NCBI GenBank assembly: GCA_009922885.1
Contig: RFUP01000136.1
Coordinates: 1-6,450, forward strand
Length of the DNA: 6,450 bases
Direction of reading: 5' to 3'
DNA from: Paracoccaceae bacterium
GTDB taxonomy: Bacteria > Pseudomonadota > Alphaproteobacteria > Rhodobacterales > Rhodobacteraceae
The notes beneath the pieces were generated by a model. That model was not told where the DNA came from and made no database searches. It saw only the letters and a program-made list of their open reading frames with translations. Position numbers and translations under genes: made by a program. Below, one piece after another: positions 1-6,109 of this stretch (position 1 is the stretch's first letter; the number at the start of each line of letters is the position of its first letter).

Positions 1-1079
1 AAGCGGGTTCTTTGTTGCTGGAGGGCCGCACACCCACGGCCGACGCCCTGGTCTTGCAGCAGGCCACGCGGGCCGGTTTGGTCTGCCTGGGCAAAACGCA
101 TATGTCGGAACTGGCCTTTGCGGGGCTGGGCGTGAACCCGGCCTATGGCGGCAACACCGACCCAAAGCCCGGCACGCCGCCCAATGTGCACGATCCGGCC
201 CTGGCACCGGGCGGATCATCCTCGGGGGCGGCGGCATCGGTTGCCTTTGGGCTGGCCGCCGCAGGCATTGGTTCGGACACGGGCGGATCGGTGCGCGTGC
301 CGGCGGCCTGGAACGATCTGGTGGGGCTGAAAACCACCCATGGGCGGCTCAGCCTGCAAGGTGTGGTGCCCTTGGCCGAAAGCTTTGACACGGTCGGGCC
401 GCTGTGCCGCACGGTCGAGGATTGCGCCCAGCTTTTGGCGGCGATGGAGGGGGGCAAGCCCGCCGATCTGCGCGGTGCATCGCTGCAAGGGGCGCGGTTC
501 TTGGTGCTGGAACCCTATGCCAGCGATGTGCGCGATGCCCCGCGCGCGGCTTTTTTCGCCGCGGTCGAGGCGCTGGCCCATGCCGGTGCCCATGTCGAAA
601 GCGGCACGGTCGCGGGTATCGAAGAGGCAATGGCGCTGTCGCCCGCGCTCTTCGCGACCGAGGGCTATGGCACTTGGCGCGAGGTGATCGAGGCGGCCCC
701 CGACAAGATGTATTCCCGCATTCTTGAGCGGTTCCGCGGCGGCGCGGCCTTCAGCGCCCCCGATTATGTCGCGGCATGGCGGCGGCTGCATGCGCTGCGC
801 GCGGTGTGGACGCACGAGACGGCCGGCTATGACGCGGTGCTTTTGCCAAGCGTGCCGAACCTGCCCCCCGATGTGGCGCGGTTGATGGATGATCCGGAGT
901 TCTATGTCGCCGAGAACCTTTTGACGCTGCGCAACACCCGCGTGGGCAACCTGATGGGGCTGTGCGGGCTGTCCCTGCCCACCGGCACGCCCTCCTGCGG
1001 CATGATGATGCTGGCCGCACCCATGGCCGAGGAACGGCTGTTGCGCCTTGGGGCGGCGGCCGAGGCGGCATTGACCTGA
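1..1079 (+). CDS. Amidase signature family hydrolase, 5'-truncated by the window edge
   Basis: Amidase-signature (AS) enzymes hydrolyse C-N amide bonds with a Ser-cisSer-Lys triad, usually in the cytoplasm. The reading frame is open from base 3, so the TTG at 12 is an internal codon and the true start lies to the left. The Gly/Ser-rich core is clear: GGSSSG at 210-227 and GSDTGGSVRVPA from about 270 to 305. The first Ser of GGSSSG (codon 216-218) and the Ser of TGGS (288-290) are 24 residues apart, the spacing of the cis-Ser and nucleophile in fatty acid amide hydrolase and malonamidase E2. The catalytic Lys would lie upstream of the window and cannot be seen. The C-terminal block with PTGTPSCG and EERLLRLGAAAEAAL is typical of family tails. 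About 359 codons are visible of the roughly 430-480 usual for the family. A GatA role is possible but unlikely, since no gatC or gatB is adjacent. The substrate is unknown. Confidence 0.88.
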   Translation, partial: AGSLLLEGRTPTADALVLQQATRAGLVCLGKTHMSELAFAGLGVNPAYGGNTDPKPGTPPNVHDPALAPGGSSSGAAASVAFGLAAAGIGSDTGGSVRVPAAWNDLVGLKTTHGRLSLQGVVPLAESFDTVGPLCRTVEDCAQLLAAMEGGKPADLRGASLQGARFLVLEPYASDVRDAPRAAFFAAVEALAHAGAHVESGTVAGIEEAMALSPALFATEGYGTWREVIEAAPDKMYSRILERFRGGAAFSAPDYVAAWRRLHALRAVWTHETAGYDAVLLPSVPNLPPDVARLMDDPEFYVAENLLTLRNTRVGNLMGLCGLSLPTGTPSCGMMMLAAPMAEERLLRLGAAAEAALT

Positions 1080-1085
1080 AGGCCA

Positions 1086-1112
1086 CAGCGCCGTGACATT
1101 GCGCTGCTTTTT
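1086..1112 (+). terminator. Intrinsic terminator after the amidase gene
   Basis: A 6-bp stem (CAGCGC at 1086-1091 with GCGCTG at 1101-1106) encloses a 9-base loop and is followed, after one C, by TTTTT at 1108-1112. It starts 7 bases after the amidase stop codon, where a Rho-independent terminator is expected. The stem is short, so efficiency is uncertain. Confidence 0.55.
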
Positions 1113-1113
1113 C

Positions 1114-1142
1114 TGGACCGCCGCGTCGGGACGCTGTAGCTT
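1114..1142 (+). promoter_or_regulatory. Candidate sigma-70-like promoter for the aminotransferase
   Basis: TGGACC (1114-1119; 4 of 6 matches to TTGACA) lies 17 bases upstream of TAGCTT (1137-1142; 3 of 6 matches to TATAAT, including its first two bases and last T). Transcription would start near 1149 and give a leader of about 37 bases before the ATG at 1186. The match is weak. The position just after a terminator and before the next gene is the main support. No operator-like inverted repeat is evident. Confidence 0.33.
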
Positions 1143-1185
1143 GTCTTCAAACGGGGCGACATGACCCCGGTATTGAGGCAGTCCT

Positions 1186-2367
1186 ATGGCGTTTCCCGAG
1201 CGGTTCTCGAACCTGCCCGAATATGCGTTTCCGCGGTTGCGGAAGCTTCTTGACCTGCATCCGCCGGGCGGCCCTGTCGTGCATATGACCATCGGCGAGC
1301 CGCGCCACCCCTTTCCCGCTTGGGTGGGCGATGTGATCGCCGACAGCCTTGAAGGGATCGGGTGCTACCCCGCCAATGACGGCACGCCGGAATTGCAGAC
1401 CGCCATCGCGGCATGGATCGCGCGGCGTTACGGCGTGAATGTCAGCGCCGACCGCCAGATCTTGCCCCTGAACGGCACGCGCGAGGGGTTGTTCAACGCC
1501 TGCCTTGCGCTTTGCCCGGAAACCAAGCGCGGCAAACAGCCAATCGTTTTAATGCCGAACCCGTTCTACCAAGTCTATGCCGTGGCGGCCTTGGCCGTGG
1601 GGGCCGAACCCGTCTATGTGCCTGCGACGGCGGCGACAGGCGATTTGCCCGATTATGCCAGCCTGCCACCGGCGCTGCTGAACCGTGTCAGCGCCGCGTA
1701 TATCTGCTCGCCCGCCAACCCGCAGGGGGCAGTGGCCAGCCGCGCCTATTGGCAGCAGCTGATCGCCTTGGCCGAGCAGTATGATTTCCAAATCTTTGCC
1801 GATGAATGCTACAGCGAGATTTACCGCAGCACCCCCCCTGTGGGCGCCTTAGAGGTGGCAACCGAAATGGGCGCAAACCCCGAGCGCGTGGTGATTTTTC
1901 ACTCGCTCTCGAAACGCTCAAACCTGCCCGGGCTGCGGGCGGGGTTTGTGGCGGGCGGGCCGGGCAGCATTGCCCGCATGAAGCAATTGCGCGCCTATGC
2001 CGGCGCCCCCATGCCGCTGCCTTTGCAGCGTGTGGCGCAGGCGGTGTGGGCCGACGAGGCGCATGTTCAGGAAAACCGCCGCCTTTACGGCGAAAAATAT
2101 CTGGTAGCTGACGAAGTTTTTGCCCCGATCAATAGCTATCTGGGCCCCGAGGCAGGGTTTTTCCTGTGGTTGCCGGTGGAAGATGGCGAAGAGGCCGCAC
2201 TGAAGGCGTGGCGCGAAACCGGCGTGCGGGTGTTGCCCGGCGCCTATCTCAGCAAAGAGACAGAGCAGGGCAACCCAGGCCGCGGCTATATTCGCGTGGC
2301 GATGGTGGCCCCGATCGATGAAATGCGCCCCGCGCTGATCGATCTGCGCAACTGTATCTACGGTTAA
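1186..2367 (+). CDS. dapC: Class I/II PLP-dependent aminotransferase, probable N-succinyldiaminopimelate aminotransferase (DapC-like)
   Basis: This is a complete 393-residue fold-type I aminotransferase, of normal length for the family. DapC transfers an amino group from glutamate to N-succinyl-2-amino-6-oxopimelate in the succinylase branch of lysine and diaminopimelate synthesis, in the cytoplasm. Visible motifs are IGEPRHPFP (36-44), the cofactor-phosphate region NGTREG (96-101), SPANPQG with Asn178, the pyridine-N-binding Asp206 and Tyr209 in DECYSEIY, the Schiff-base Lys243 in SLSKRSNLPGLRAGF, phosphate-binding Arg251, and the substrate-carboxylate Arg370 in GYIRVAMV. IGEP(R/K)H and SLSKRSN-PG-R-GF recall DapC more than aspartate or tyrosine aminotransferases. 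The DapC assignment is from memory, and a general class I/II aminotransferase is the safe fallback. The ATG at 1186 is supported by GAGG at 1175-1178, 7 bases upstream. No other lysine genes are visible. It may be cotranscribed with ftsK, since no terminator separates them. Confidence 0.87.
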   Translation: MAFPERFSNLPEYAFPRLRKLLDLHPPGGPVVHMTIGEPRHPFPAWVGDVIADSLEGIGCYPANDGTPELQTAIAAWIARRYGVNVSADRQILPLNGTREGLFNACLALCPETKRGKQPIVLMPNPFYQVYAVAALAVGAEPVYVPATAATGDLPDYASLPPALLNRVSAAYICSPANPQGAVASRAYWQQLIALAEQYDFQIFADECYSEIYRSTPPVGALEVATEMGANPERVVIFHSLSKRSNLPGLRAGFVAGGPGSIARMKQLRAYAGAPMPLPLQRVAQAVWADEAHVQENRRLYGEKYLVADEVFAPINSYLGPEAGFFLWLPVEDGEEAALKAWRETGVRVLPGAYLSKETEQGNPGRGYIRVAMVAPIDEMRPALIDLRNCIYG

Positions 2368-2408
2368 GATTTACAAAGAATAACAAAAAGAAACGGACGA
2401 GGCACAGC
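2368..2408 (+). promoter_or_regulatory. AT-rich leader between the aminotransferase and ftsK
   Basis: This 41-base gap is strikingly A-rich against the GC-rich surroundings. It holds no hairpin or terminator and ends in GAGG (2399-2402), 6 bases before the ftsK ATG, which is a good Shine-Dalgarno site. The low structure would keep the ftsK start accessible. A -10-like TAAGAT (2365-2370) overlaps the previous stop codon but has no convincing -35 partner, so a separate ftsK promoter is not shown. Confidence 0.35.
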
Positions 2409-5400
2409 ATGGCATATCAGACACGGGGGCGAGACCCGCTATTCGACAGCGAAATGGCGCAAACGCTGGAAAAGCGCAGCAAGGAATTGCTGGGCATCGC
2501 GTTGTTGGTTGTGGCCTCGGGGCTGGCGGTGCTGCTGTTTAGCTATCATCCCGAAGATCCCTATTTCTTGTCGGCCAGCGAACAGCCTGCGCAAAACCTG
2601 TTGGGGCGGTTTGGCGCCTCGGTGGCGGCGCCGGTGCATATGGTGGTGGGCTTGGGCGGCTGGGGGCTGTTTGCCGTTATCGCCGCTTGGGGGCTGCGCA
2701 TGGTGCTGCATGCCGGTGCCGACCGGGCGCTGGGGCGGCTTATCTTTGTGCCGGTCTGGATGGCGGTTTTATCGCTTTATGCGGCCTCGCTGACACCCGG
2801 CGCCGTGTGGACTGGCGCCCATAGCTTTGGCTTGGGTGGCTTGTTTGGCGATACGGTCTTGGCGATGTTGCTGAATATTTTGCCCGTGCATGCCAGTTTT
2901 GGGCTGAAACTGCTGTCTGCGCTATTGGGTCTGGGAATGGTGGTGCTGGGCGCGTTTGTGCTGGGCTTTACCCGTGCCGAACTGGGTCGCGTGGCGCGCT
3001 TTATGCTGGTGGGTCTGATCATGACCTATGCCAAGATTATGGCCCTTTTGGGCCGTGGCGCCAGCGGTGCCATGCAGGCCGCACAAACGGTGCAGGCCCG
3101 CAAAGAGGCCCGCCGCGAGGCCGCTGCCGCTGCGATTGTGGGCACCGATGCCATGGCCGATATGGCCCCTGCAGATGCCCCCGTCGCCCCGCGCAAGCCC
3201 GGTTTGCTGGCGCGCGTGCCCGGCTTGGTGCGCCGCCCAGATGACTTGCCCGAACCAGAACTGGTCGAGGCGCACGCCCCCGATTATGACGCCCCCGATA
3301 TGCCCGGCGAGGCGCGCATTCGCGCCAAGATTACCGATGCCATCAAAAGCCGCATGCGCGGCGTGGCTGCGCCGGCATTGGCGGCCGATAAACCGCTGAC
3401 CAAGGGCCGTGGCCGCGGCCCAGACCCGCTGATTTTTGATGCCAGCGCCGCCCACGCCCTGCCGCCCGAACCGCCGCTGACCGCGCGCAATGCCGCCGTT
3501 GCGGCGATGCCGGCTGCGGATAATATTTTCGCCGATGTGCATGCGGGCGCCACCGAGGCACAAGATGCCTTTGGCGCCTATGGCCAAGATGCTGATTTTG
3601 CCACTGACCGGGGCTTTGACATGGGCGCCTATGCCGATGAATACGGCACAGCCTATGGCACGGACTACGGAACCAAATTTGATACCGGTTATGCCGATTA
3701 CGCTGAATATGGCGATGAAGACGGTGATGAAGACGGCGATGAAAATGCTGGGTTTGTCGCGCAGGCGGTAAGCCCCCATGCGGTACCCCTGCCCGAGGCG
3801 CGCAAAGTGGTGCAACACCCGCCGCGCAAACCACTGCAGCCCTCGGCCCGCGCCCGCGCCGAAGCCCAGCCAAAGCTGCCTTTGGAAGACCGCGCAACGC
3901 AAAGCTATGAATTGCCGCCGCTTAGCTTGCTGTCCAACCCCGTGCATATTCAGCGCCATCACCTGTCTGATGAGGCACTGGAAGAAAACGCCCGCATGTT
4001 GGAAACCGTGCTGGATGATTACGGCGTGAAAGGCGATATCGTCAGCGTGCGCCCTGGCCCCGTTGTAACCATGTACGAGCTAGAGCCGGCCCCGGGCCTA
4101 AAAGCCAGCCGCGTGATTGGTTTGGCCGATGATATTGCGCGCTCGATGTCGGCGCTGTCGGCGCGTGTCTCTACGGTGCCGGGCCGCTCGGTGATTGGTA
4201 TCGAATTGCCCAATGATAACCGCGAAATGGTAAGTTTCCGCGAAATCCTGTCCAGCCGCGCCTATGGCGATGGCAGCCACAAGCTGCCTTTGGCGCTGGG
4301 CAAGGATATTGGCGGCGACCCGGTGGTGGCCAACCTTGCGAAAATGCCCCACTTGCTGATTGCCGGCACCACCGGTTCGGGGAAATCGGTGGCGATCAAC
4401 ACCATGATTTTGTCGCTGCTGTATAAGCTGACACCCGATGACTGCCGCCTGATCATGATTGACCCGAAAATGTTGGAATTGTCGGTTTACGATGGCATCC
4501 CGCATCTGCTGTCGCCGGTTGTGACAGACCCTAAAAAGGCGGTTGTGGCGCTGAAATGGGTCGTTGGCGAGATGGAAGAGCGCTATCGCAAAATGTCGAA
4601 AATGGGGGTGCGCAATATCGATGGCTATAACGGCCGCGTCGCCGACGCCCTAAGCCGCGGCGAGATGTTCGAGCGTACCGTGCAAACCGGCTTTGACGAG
4701 GAAACCGGCGACCCGATTTTCGAAAGCGAAGAATTCGAACCCAAGAAAATGCCCTATATCGTGGTCATCGTCGACGAGATGGCCGATTTGATGATGGTCG
4801 CTGGCAAAGAGATTGAAGCCTGCATTCAGCGCTTGGCGCAAATGGCGCGGGCCAGCGGTATTCACCTTATCATGGCCACGCAGCGCCCCTCGGTTGATGT
4901 GATCACCGGCACGATCAAGGCCAACTTCCCAACGCGTATTTCGTTTCAGGTGACCTCGAAAATCGATAGCCGTACGATTTTGGGCGAAATGGGGGCCGAA
5001 CAGCTGCTGGGCCAAGGCGATATGCTGTATATGGCAGGTGGCGCCAAGATTACCCGCTGCCATGGCCCCTTTGTCAGCGATGAAGAGGTCGAAGAAATCG
5101 TAACCTACCTAAAGGCCTATGGCCCGCCTGAATATTTGGGTGGTGTGCTAGAGGGCCCCGATGACGACAAGGCCGATAGCATCGATCTGGTGTTGGGGTT
5201 GAACACTGGCGGCAACACGGGCGGCGAAGATGCGCTTTATGATCAGGCCGTGGCGATCGTGATCAAAGACCGCAAATGTTCCACCTCGTATATCCAGCGC
5301 AAACTGGGCATCGGGTATAACAAAGCCGCTCGGTTGGTCGAGCAGATGGAAGAAGAGGGCGTGGTTACCCCAGCCAACCATGTGGGCAAGCGCGAAATAC

Positions 5401-5417
5401 TGGTGCCAGAACAATAG
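2409..5417 (+). CDS. ftsK: DNA translocase FtsK
   Basis: FtsK is a septum-anchored hexameric ATPase that pumps chromosomal DNA toward the dif site and activates XerCD during division. The 1002-residue protein has the full architecture. Hydrophobic membrane segments lie at about 27-46, 76-100, 108-128 and 166-187, with a possible further one near 196-214. A long Ala/Pro- and acid-rich linker spans about 220-500. The alpha/beta motor follows: Walker A GTTGSGKS (653-660), Walker B IVVIVDE (784-790), ATQRPS (823-828) and KIDSRTIL (851-858). The C-terminal winged-helix gamma domain, about 942-1000, contains YIQRKLGIGYNKAARLVEQM and in this family reads KOPS sites and contacts XerD. The segment ERTVQTGFDEETGDP before Walker B is, as I recall, typical of alphaproteobacterial FtsK. 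Four or more membrane segments and the gamma domain favour a true FtsK over an SpoIIIE- or Tra-type paralogue. The ATG at 2409 has GAGG 6 bases upstream. No frameshift or missing catalytic residue was seen. Confidence 0.97.
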   Translation: MAYQTRGRDPLFDSEMAQTLEKRSKELLGIALLVVASGLAVLLFSYHPEDPYFLSASEQPAQNLLGRFGASVAAPVHMVVGLGGWGLFAVIAAWGLRMVLHAGADRALGRLIFVPVWMAVLSLYAASLTPGAVWTGAHSFGLGGLFGDTVLAMLLNILPVHASFGLKLLSALLGLGMVVLGAFVLGFTRAELGRVARFMLVGLIMTYAKIMALLGRGASGAMQAAQTVQARKEARREAAAAAIVGTDAMADMAPADAPVAPRKPGLLARVPGLVRRPDDLPEPELVEAHAPDYDAPDMPGEARIRAKITDAIKSRMRGVAAPALAADKPLTKGRGRGPDPLIFDASAAHALPPEPPLTARNAAVAAMPAADNIFADVHAGATEAQDAFGAYGQDADFATDRGFDMGAYADEYGTAYGTDYGTKFDTGYADYAEYGDEDGDEDGDENAGFVAQAVSPHAVPLPEARKVVQHPPRKPLQPSARARAEAQPKLPLEDRATQSYELPPLSLLSNPVHIQRHHLSDEALEENARMLETVLDDYGVKGDIVSVRPGPVVTMYELEPAPGLKASRVIGLADDIARSMSALSARVSTVPGRSVIGIELPNDNREMVSFREILSSRAYGDGSHKLPLALGKDIGGDPVVANLAKMPHLLIAGTTGSGKSVAINTMILSLLYKLTPDDCRLIMIDPKMLELSVYDGIPHLLSPVVTDPKKAVVALKWVVGEMEERYRKMSKMGVRNIDGYNGRVADALSRGEMFERTVQTGFDEETGDPIFESEEFEPKKMPYIVVIVDEMADLMMVAGKEIEACIQRLAQMARASGIHLIMATQRPSVDVITGTIKANFPTRISFQVTSKIDSRTILGEMGAEQLLGQGDMLYMAGGAKITRCHGPFVSDEEVEEIVTYLKAYGPPEYLGGVLEGPDDDKADSIDLVLGLNTGGNTGGEDALYDQAVAIVIKDRKCSTSYIQRKLGIGYNKAARLVEQMEEEGVVTPANHVGKREILVPEQ
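3714..3749 (+). repeat. 12-bp tandem repeat in the ftsK linker (Asp-Glu-Asp-Gly)
   Basis: Three in-frame 12-base units sit back to back: GATGAAGACGGT, GATGAAGACGGC and the diverged GATGAAAATGCT. They encode DEDG, DEDG and DENA at residues 436-447. The first two differ at only one third-codon base, which suggests recent slippage duplication. The run closes a larger Tyr/Gly/Asp-rich low-complexity stretch (residues about 386-447) in the disordered linker. Copy number probably varies among relatives without affecting the motor. Confidence 0.75.
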
Positions 5418-5432
5418 CGCTGGCACCATTTT
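5401..5432 (+). terminator. Intrinsic terminator overlapping the ftsK stop codon
   Basis: TGGTGCCAG (5401-5409) pairs perfectly with CTGGCACCA (5420-5428) to give a 9-bp stem with a 10-base loop, followed at once by TTTT (5429-5432). The ftsK TAG stop (5415-5417) lies in the loop, so a terminating ribosome would cover the hairpin. The T-run is short, so read-through into lolA is plausible. The downstream arm can also pair with TGCCAG at 5432-5437. Confidence 0.55.
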
Positions 5433-5454
5433 GCCAGTCGCCGGAATGTGAGCA

Positions 5455-5484
5455 GCCGGCACTGGCGTGTGGCCGCGCGCCGGC
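5455..5484 (+). promoter_or_regulatory. GC-rich inverted repeat upstream of the lolA ribosome binding site
   Basis: Two GCCGGC palindromes (5455-5460 and 5479-5484) can pair across an 18-base GC-rich loop. The second ends 3 bases before the lolA Shine-Dalgarno-like AGGG (5487-5490). GCCGG at 5440-5444 can compete for the first copy. There is no T-run, so this is not a simple terminator. A role in lolA translation or transcript processing is only inferred, and chance pairing in GC-rich DNA is a real alternative. Confidence 0.22.
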
Positions 5485-5497
5485 ATAGGGTGAGTGC

Positions 5498-6109
5498 ATG
5501 AAAAAGATGCTTCATGTCTGCTTGGTTTTGGCAGGGCTTGCCCTGCATGGGGGGGCCGTTTCGGCGCAATCGCTGGGCCTTGGGCAAATCTCTGATTATA
5601 TGAACCAGCTTGGTCCTGTAACGGCGGATTTTGCGCAATATAACGACGATGGAACCGTGGCCAGCGGGGTATTCACACTGCATCGCCCCGGCCGCGCGCG
5701 GTTTGAATATGCGCCACCGGCGGACTTGCTGGTGATGGCAGGCCAAGGCGCCTTGGCGATATTTGACAGCAAATTCAGCGCCACGCCAGAAACCTATCCC
5801 TTGGCAAAAACGCCGCTGTCCTTGGTCTTGGGTGGGCAGGTGCAATTACAAGGCAACCCATTGGTTGTGGGGCATTACGACGAAGGCGAAACCACCGTCG
5901 TTGTGGCGCAAGACCCGGAAAACCCGGAATATGGCACGATCGAGCTGCTGTTCGCGGTGCAGCCGCTGGCCTTGCAGGGCTGGCGCATCCGCGACGAAGT
6001 GGGCGGCGTGACCGAGGTGCAATTGCAAGCCCTTTTGCCTGCCCCAAACCTGCCAAACCGCCTGTTCAACATTCAAGCCGAGACAGCATCGCGCCAAGCT
6101 GGGCGCTGA
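5498..6109 (+). CDS. lolA: Outer-membrane lipoprotein carrier protein LolA
   Basis: LolA is the periplasmic chaperone that takes outer-membrane lipoproteins released by LolCDE and carries their acyl chains across the periplasm. The 203-residue product starts with a Sec signal peptide: MKKM, a hydrophobic stretch at about 5-19, and a likely signal peptidase I site VSA|Q after residue 23. There is no lipobox. The mature part follows the LolA pattern: ADFAQY (43-48), RPGRARFEY (63-71) on the first beta-sheet, AIFD (87-90), TPLSLVLGG (105-113), the strand-rich half with NPEYGTIELLF (142-152), and the terminal LPNRLFNI (185-192). This is close to the usual mature length of about 180-200 residues. 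The ATG at 5498 is preceded by AGGG at 5487-5490. The order ftsK-lolA is common in alphaproteobacteria and supports the call. No LolB candidate is visible, and many alphaproteobacteria lack a clear one. Confidence 0.93.
   Translation: MKKMLHVCLVLAGLALHGGAVSAQSLGLGQISDYMNQLGPVTADFAQYNDDGTVASGVFTLHRPGRARFEYAPPADLLVMAGQGALAIFDSKFSATPETYPLAKTPLSLVLGGQVQLQGNPLVVGHYDEGETTVVVAQDPENPEYGTIELLFAVQPLALQGWRIRDEVGGVTEVQLQALLPAPNLPNRLFNIQAETASRQAGR

Noticed and set aside
12..14. TTG as the amidase start
   Set aside because: The frame is open to base 3, no ribosome binding site can be judged, and the catalytic-lysine region of the family would be missing.
973..980. CCCTGCCC (complement of E. coli KOPS GGGNAGGG), also at 3787-3794, as FtsK-orienting sites
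   Set aside because: About two or three matches are expected by chance at this GC content, both lie in coding DNA, and the KOPS sequence of this lineage is not established here.
216..1292. Long minus-strand open frame of 358 codons opposite the amidase
   Set aside because: It is an antisense shadow caused by GC-rich third positions of the amidase. Its protein is rich in His, Arg, Gly and Gln without family motifs, and it overlaps the start of the next gene.
2365..2370. TAAGAT as the -10 box of a dedicated ftsK promoter
   Set aside because: It overlaps the preceding stop codon and has no acceptable -35 hexamer at 16-18 bases.
2364..2381. TTAA-containing AT-rich stretch as a CtrA site
   Set aside because: The second TTAA at 7-base spacing is missing; the downstream half reads AAAG.
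2922..3962. Minus-strand open frame of 346 codons opposite ftsK
   Set aside because: The plus strand encodes unmistakable FtsK membrane segments and linker. The reverse translation has no recognisable domain and follows the codon pattern of ftsK.
5431..5436. TTGCCA as the -35 box of a lolA promoter
   Set aside because: It matches 5 of 6 consensus bases, but the sequence 16-18 bases downstream (around GCCGGC) has no -10 resemblance.
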